Below are positions 59,899 to 64,000 of a stretch of 64,000 nt of DNA, piece by piece. The notes below the pieces were generated by a model, which was not told where the DNA came from, did not search any database, and saw only the letters and a list, made by a program, of their open reading frames with translations. Origin of the DNA: Fodinibacter sp963800505. GTDB taxonomy: Bacteria; Actinomycetota; Actinomycetes; Actinomycetales; Dermatophilaceae. The stretch lies in assembly GCA_963800505.1 (NCBI GenBank), contig CAWDBL010000037.1:186001-250000 (forward strand). Direction: 5' to 3'. The position numbers and the translations under genes are program-made. Position 1 is the stretch's first letter. Each line of letters starts with the position of its first letter.

Positions 59899-61296
59899 GT
59901 GAGCCGGCAACGACCGGGCAGGCCGACCGGGGTGGTCATCACCGGCGCGTCGAGCGGCATCGGCCGGGCCACCGCGCTCCGCCTGGCCGGCGAGGGCCTG
60001 CACGTGGTGCTCACCGGCCGGGCGCCCGACGTGCTGAAGCTGCTCGCCGAGGAGTGCCTCGAGGTGGGGGGCACGGCATCGGTCGAGGAGCTCGACGTGC
60101 GCGATGCCGAGGCGGTGCACCGGGTCATCGACCAGGCAGCCGACGAGTTCGGCACTGGGCTGGCGGTGGTGCACTCGGCCGCGGTCGTCGCATACGGCAA
60201 CGTCGAGGAGGTGCCGAGCGAGGTGATGACGGAGGTCGTCAACACCAACATCTTCGGCACGATCGCGGTGTGCCGCGCCGCGATGGACGCGTTCCGCCGC
60301 ACCGGTGGTGGGCGCCTCGTCGTCATCGGCTCGCTGCTCGGCGAGATCGCGACCCCGTACATGAGCTCGTACGTGCTCTCGAAGTGGGCGGTGCACGGCC
60401 TGGTGCGCACCCTGCAGATCGAGGCGCGACAGCGCGACGGCATCCATGTCTCGCTCGTCGCCCCCGGCGGCATCGACACGCCGATCTACCAGCAGGCCGC
60501 GACCGTGCTCGGGCGGCACGGCAGCCCCCCGCCGCCGGTGCTGCAGCCCGACGACGTCGCGCGGCGCGTGTGGTGGGTGCTGCGGCATCCCCGTCGGCAG
60601 ACCAACGTCGGGCCGGCCAACCTCGTCACGATCGCCGGCTTCCGGTTGTTCCCCGGTGTCTACGACGCCCTGGTCACCCCGCTGATGCGCACCTTCGGGC
60701 TCGACACCTGGCGCAACCTGCCACCCACCCCCGGCAACGTCGACCTGCCGGTGCACCCGGCGCCGGGCCGCGACACCCTCACCGCCCAACCACCCCAGGA
60801 GGACGAGATGACCGAGCACGACACCCTGAGCCGCCCCCGAGTCTCCCGGTCGGTGGCGGCACCGGCCGAGGCGGTCTGGGCGGTGCTCGCCGACGGATGG
60901 TTCTACGCCACCTGGGTGGTCGGCGCCTCGCGGGTGCGCGCGGTCGACGGCACGTGGCCCGAGCCGGGTAGCCGCCTCCACCACAGCTTCGGCGCATGGC
61001 CGGCGGTCATCTCCGACGCCACGGTCGCCGAGGAGGCGCAGGAGCCGCACCGCCTCGTGCTCACCGCCAAGGGGTGGCCGATGGGGGAGGCGCGCGTGTC
61101 GATCGAGATCGTGCCCGACGGCCCGGGCAGCTGCACCGTGTCGATGGCCGAGGATGCCGTCAGCGGCCCGGGGAAGGTCGTGCCGATGCCGGTGCGGCAG
61201 GCGATGATCCTGCCCCGCAACCGCGAGGCCCTGCGCCGGCTCGCGTACATCGCCGAGGGCCGCCACCGCGCGTGGCTCGCCGGCAGCGACGACTGA
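59899..61296 (+). CDS. SDR fused to SRPBCC/polyketide-cyclase-like domain (or two genes without an intervening stop)
   Basis: GTG 59899 opens an SDR (ITGASSGIGRATALRLAGEG at about 15, SSYVLSKWAVHGLV with the YxxxK box). The frame runs on without a stop into an SRPBCC domain from about residue 310 (VSRSVAAPAEAVWAVLADGW). Before that domain, AGGAGG (60797-60802) lies 5 nt upstream of ATG 60808. A normal two-gene layout with a lost SDR stop would explain this. The linker PVHPAPGRDTLTAQPPQEDE is disordered. Both single and fused products may be made. Confidence 0.75.
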   Translation: MSRQRPGRPTGVVITGASSGIGRATALRLAGEGLHVVLTGRAPDVLKLLAEECLEVGGTASVEELDVRDAEAVHRVIDQAADEFGTGLAVVHSAAVVAYGNVEEVPSEVMTEVVNTNIFGTIAVCRAAMDAFRRTGGGRLVVIGSLLGEIATPYMSSYVLSKWAVHGLVRTLQIEARQRDGIHVSLVAPGGIDTPIYQQAATVLGRHGSPPPPVLQPDDVARRVWWVLRHPRRQTNVGPANLVTIAGFRLFPGVYDALVTPLMRTFGLDTWRNLPPTPGNVDLPVHPAPGRDTLTAQPPQEDEMTEHDTLSRPRVSRSVAAPAEAVWAVLADGWFYATWVVGASRVRAVDGTWPEPGSRLHHSFGAWPAVISDATVAEEAQEPHRLVLTAKGWPMGEARVSIEIVPDGPGSCTVSMAEDAVSGPGKVVPMPVRQAMILPRNREALRRLAYIAEGRHRAWLAGSDD

Positions 61297-61316
61297 CCCG
61301 CGGCCACGGTGGGCCG

Positions 61317-61619
61317 GTGACCCCGCACGAGGTGGGCGAGTACGCGGAGTCGCTGGCGCAGGTGAAGCGCAAGGGCACCGACTCCCGGCCTGCGTGGTAC
61401 GTCCACGACCGCCTCGTCGTGCGCCTGCAGGACCCCACGACGCTGGTGATCCGGGTTCCCCTGAGCCACCGCGAGGCGTTGTTGGACCGGTATCCGGACA
61501 GCTTCGGCGTCCCGCCGCGGATGGAGGCGCACCACAAGGTCGAGGCCTACCTCGACCGCGCCGAGCCCGAAGCCGTGCGCGCTGCGATCGAGCTCGCCTG
61601 GGACATGCAGCGTCGCTGA
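61317..61619 (+). CDS. MmcQ/YjbR-like DNA-binding protein
   Basis: The 100-residue protein fits the MmcQ/YjbR double-wing fold. It has DSRPAWYVHDRLVVRLQDPT, LLDRYPDSFGVPPRMEAHHK and AIELAWDMQRR. The family resembles bacterial nucleoid-associated or DNA-binding proteins, but the role is unsettled. GTG 61317 is chosen as the first start in the conserved frame. It follows the SDR-SRPBCC gene by 20 nt. Confidence 0.82.
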   Translation: MTPHEVGEYAESLAQVKRKGTDSRPAWYVHDRLVVRLQDPTTLVIRVPLSHREALLDRYPDSFGVPPRMEAHHKVEAYLDRAEPEAVRAAIELAWDMQRR

Positions 61620-61650
61620 CGCCACCGCCGACGGATGCCGTGTGCCTGCG

Positions 61651-63255
61651 TCAGGCGGGCGGCTCGCGCAGCACGCGGGACCAGGCCGTGCGCACCAGGG
61701 CGCGGCGCACCGGGCCGAGCGGGCCGCGCTGGCGCAGCGCCGAGACCGCGGCGTTCCAGCCGCACGCCCCGTGCACCCCGCCGCCCGGGTGGGCCGACGC
61801 GCTCGCGAGGTAGAGGTTGGAGACCGGCGTCTCGGGCCGGCCCAGCCCCCGGGTCGGCCGCAGCACCAGCTGCTGGTGCAGGGCGGCGGTACCGGCGTTC
61901 AAAGCCCCCCGGCTCAGGCTGCCGTCGGCGGCCTCGAGGTCAGCGGGCCGCTGGACCTGCCGCCCGATCACGGTCGCACCGAAGCCGGGGGCCACCGCCT
62001 CGACCGCCTCCTGCATCCGCTCCACCTGGCGCTCCACCGCGGCCTCGTCACCGGCGAGGTGCCGGGGGAGGTGGGTGTAGGCCCACACCGACTCGGTGCC
62101 GGCCGGGGAGCGGGTGGGGTCGGCGGTGGTCATCTGGCCCAGGAGCAGGAAGGGGTGACGCGGCATCCGGCCGACGGACAGGTCGGCAGCGACGTCGACC
62201 AGCCCGTCGTCGTCGACCCCGAGGTGCACCGTCCCGGCGCCGCGCGCCTGCGGAGCGGTCCACGGGATGGGCTCGCGCAGAGCCCAGTTGACCTTGAGGG
62301 TCGCGTCGTCCCAGTCGAACCGGCTCAGGTCGCGCGCGAACCGGGCGGGCAGCCGCTCGGCGCCGACGAGGTCGCCGTAGAGCAGCGGTGCTGGCACGTC
62401 CGCCAGCACCGCGTGCCGCGCCTTCAGCTGCGTGCCGTCGGCCAGCCGCACGCCGTGCGCGCGCCCGCCCGAGACCACCACCTCGGTGACCGCGGTGCCA
62501 CACCGGACCTGCACCCCGAGGGACTCGGCCCGCCGCCGGAGGGCGGCGGCCAGCATGCCCGCGCCGCCCTCGGGCACCGGGAACCCGACGTCCTGGCCGA
62601 GCATCACGAGCAACCAGCCGAAGAGCGCGCTGCCAGCGCTGTCGGGTGAGACGTCGCTGTGCATCGCGTTGCCGCTGAGCAGGACTCGCGCCTCTTCGCT
62701 GCCGAACTCCTCCTGGCCCAAGCGGCGCACCGACAGCAGGCCGAGCCGGGTGAGGTCGAGGGTGCCCGACACCCCCGAGCGCCGCAACAGCTTCATGCCG
62801 GACCGCACGGGCGGGAAGGGGGTGAACAGGGCGTCGAGCAGCGGGTCCCGGATGCGGTCCCATCCCGCGACCAGGCGCAGCCAGGCATCGCCGTCACCGG
62901 GATGTGCCGCGTCCAGCCCCGCCGCGGTGTCGTCCGGCCGGCGGCACAGCACGGAACCCCGCCCGTCGGGCAGCGCGTGCGCCATGACGGCGGGGGCGTG
63001 GCACCAGGCCAGGCCGTGGTCCTCGAGGTGCAGGTCGCGCACCACCGGGCTGGCGGCGGCCAGCGGGTAGAACGCGCTGAACAGGTCGGTGACGAACCCC
63101 GGCTCGACGCTCTCGGCGCTGCGCACCGCGCCGCCCACCTCGTCCTGCGCCTCCACGAGCACGACGTCCCAACCAGCATCCGCGAGGGCGTTGGCGGCGA
63201 CCAGGCCGTTGGGCCCGGCACCCACCACCACGGCGTCGCAGGTGGTCACCGGCAT
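61651..63255 (-). CDS. Phytoene-desaturase-like FAD/NAD(P)-dependent oxidoreductase
   Basis: The 534-residue protein has VVVGAGPNGLVAANALADAG at the N-terminus (Rossmann motif), then ALRRRAESLGVQVRCGTAVT and the C-terminal LASASAHPGGGVHGACGWNA typical of the CrtI/amine-oxidase group. It shows no carotenoid genes beside it, so the substrate is open. Retinol saturase-like and pyridine-dependent relatives are equally possible. ATG 63255 is used. A GTGG-N14-GGGTA sequence lies 53 nt upstream. Confidence 0.85.
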   Translation of the reverse strand: MPVTTCDAVVVGAGPNGLVAANALADAGWDVVLVEAQDEVGGAVRSAESVEPGFVTDLFSAFYPLAAASPVVRDLHLEDHGLAWCHAPAVMAHALPDGRGSVLCRRPDDTAAGLDAAHPGDGDAWLRLVAGWDRIRDPLLDALFTPFPPVRSGMKLLRRSGVSGTLDLTRLGLLSVRRLGQEEFGSEEARVLLSGNAMHSDVSPDSAGSALFGWLLVMLGQDVGFPVPEGGAGMLAAALRRRAESLGVQVRCGTAVTEVVVSGGRAHGVRLADGTQLKARHAVLADVPAPLLYGDLVGAERLPARFARDLSRFDWDDATLKVNWALREPIPWTAPQARGAGTVHLGVDDDGLVDVAADLSVGRMPRHPFLLLGQMTTADPTRSPAGTESVWAYTHLPRHLAGDEAAVERQVERMQEAVEAVAPGFGATVIGRQVQRPADLEAADGSLSRGALNAGTAALHQQLVLRPTRGLGRPETPVSNLYLASASAHPGGGVHGACGWNAAVSALRQRGPLGPVRRALVRTAWSRVLREPPA

Positions 63256-63336
63256 CGGCACTCCTTCGGTCGGTCGGGGGCTCCGGACGTGTGAAGCCAC
63301 CCCTGCCTACCCACACCGTGGCACGACCACGCCCGT

Positions 63337-63360
63337 GTTTGCGTGCAGGGGTGCCGGGTA
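63337..63360 (+). promoter_or_regulatory. SigB/SigF-type promoter candidate (GTTT-N15-GGGTA)
   Basis: GTTT (63337-63340) and GGGTA (63356-63360) are 15 nt apart. It lies about 65 nt before the hemerythrin ATG at 63426. Confidence 0.65.
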
Positions 63361-63425
63361 GGTCGTCCGGGACGCCCCGGCCGGTGCCCCCCGCGCCCGC
63401 CGACCCCCATTCGCAAGGAGTCGAC

Positions 63426-63923
63426 ATGTCCCAGGACGCGATCGTGATGCTGAAGGACGACCACAAGGAGGTGCGCAAGCTCTTCCGCGAGTTCCAGAAG
63501 GAGTCGACCACCCCCGCCCGCAAGGGCAAGCTCGTCGAGAAGATCATCGAGCTGCTGACGGTGCACACCTACATCGAGAACGAGGTCATGTACCCGCGGG
63601 TGCGTGCCCTGCTGCCCGACCTCGAGGACGACGTGCTCGAGTCGTACGAGGAGCACCACGTGGCCGACCTGCTCGTGATGGAGCTGGTGCCGATGACGTA
63701 CAAGGACGAGCGCTTCGTGGCGAAGGCCACCGTGCTCATCGAGAACGTCGACCACCACATCGAGGAGGAGGAGCAGGAGTGGTTCCCGAAGGTGCGTGAG
63801 GGTCTGACCCGCACCCAGCTGCGCGAGATCGGCGCCGAGCTGGCCGAGGCCAAGGAGCGCGCCCCTCGCCGCCCCGAGCAGCCGAGCGCCCTGAAGAAGA
63901 CCATCGACGCGGTCATCGCCTGA
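63426..63923 (+). CDS. Hemerythrin-domain protein
   Basis: The 165-residue protein is a four-helix HHE-type hemerythrin. Metal ligands are seen at LKDDHKEVRKLF (about 13), LLTVHTYIENEVMYP (about 47), EEHHVADLL (about 78) and VDHHIEEEEQEWFP (about 110). A basic tail ends it. Such proteins bind di-iron and oxygen or handle NO and peroxide stress. AAGGAG precedes ATG 63426 by 5 nt. It is likely driven by the promoter at 63337. Confidence 0.92.
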   Translation: MSQDAIVMLKDDHKEVRKLFREFQKESTTPARKGKLVEKIIELLTVHTYIENEVMYPRVRALLPDLEDDVLESYEEHHVADLLVMELVPMTYKDERFVAKATVLIENVDHHIEEEEQEWFPKVREGLTRTQLREIGAELAEAKERAPRRPEQPSALKKTIDAVIA

Positions 63924-63927
63924 GCGC

Positions 63928-64000
63928 ATGCCCACCGCCACGACCCGCGCCGTCACCGCCGTCCAGCGCCTGGAGCAGAACCCGTCGCTCGACCGCCTGC
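63928..64000 (+). CDS. Gene truncated by window edge, possibly DUF2231-type membrane protein
   Basis: ATG 63928 starts 5 nt after the hemerythrin stop and reads PTATTRAVTAVQRLEQNPSL to the window edge. The N-terminus resembles that of DUF2231 membrane proteins, which often follow stress genes. With only 24 codons visible, the family call is tentative. Confidence 0.35.
   Translation, partial: MPTATTRAVTAVQRLEQNPSLDRL

Noticed and set aside
57376..61266. 1296-codon minus-strand frame opposite catalase and SDR genes
   Set aside because: It only reflects GC-rich third positions of the true genes (catalase on minus in another frame, SDR on plus). The residues are Arg/Ala/Pro-rich without motifs.

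Overview
The window is high-GC actinobacterial DNA (Actinomycetota). The order Micrococcales, and a family such as Intrasporangiaceae, is my best guess. The guess rests on composition, a GC-rich third codon position, ATGA/GTGA-overlapped operons, GAF-ANTAR regulators, DUF3618/actinobacterial holin genes, a 13E12-type DUF222/HNH gene and a SigB/SigF-class sigma factor. No rRNA gene or species marker is present. One tRNA gene (Thr, anticodon TGT) is present, and I see no CRISPR array.

Layout. 1-986 is the end of a threonine/serine exporter. 1200-5380 is the remnant of a small integrative element in the 3' end of tRNA-Thr. It has a 44-bp att duplication, a broken tyrosine integrase, gene fragments, a methyltransferase, two small membrane proteins and a Phd/RelE-type toxin-antitoxin pair. 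5381-8200 is a gene graveyard: fragments of a GNAT, a GH15, a DUF1622 protein with an internal deletion and a frameshifted membrane protein, with only one or two intact small genes. 8563-19206 holds a MarR regulator divergent from a tightly packed operon: SDR, small membrane protein, GH15, FAD/Fe-S oxidase, ThDP enzyme, enolase-superfamily enzyme and DUF4396. 19250-27745 mixes intact genes (a DUF1269-sulfatase fusion, a methyltransferase, DUF1990, an ICMT-like protein) with chimeric or truncated ones (SRPBCC, YihY-like, phosphoesterase, APH, GNAT).

27866-45000 is mostly orderly: an AlkZ-like protein, the ohr/ohrR pair with its operator, a GH13, RNase J behind a tiny His-rich ORF, a GerW-like protein, an MBL hydrolase, a P-loop kinase/LLM fusion, a secreted GH3 glucosidase, an acyl-CoA dehydrogenase/PIG-L-methyltransferase/GT2 cluster (the last gene truncated), a histidine phosphatase and nnrD. 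45148-47568 is a DUF222/HNH gene preceded by a near-perfect LexA box. 47722-50970 is a sugar ABC importer.

51098-64000 looks like a general-stress island: a SigB/SigF-class sigma factor, two GAF-ANTAR proteins, three SDRs or SDR fusions, a DUF3618/holin membrane-stress operon, a large KatE-type catalase and a hemerythrin. Eight sites in 34-63.4 kb match G(T/G)TT-or-GTGT-N15/16-GGGTA. Most lie 45-60 nt (one about 90) upstream of start codons, which suggests a regulon read by this sigma class. A second theme is repeated clean breakpoints where two unrelated gene fragments abut, or where a family's middle is missing.
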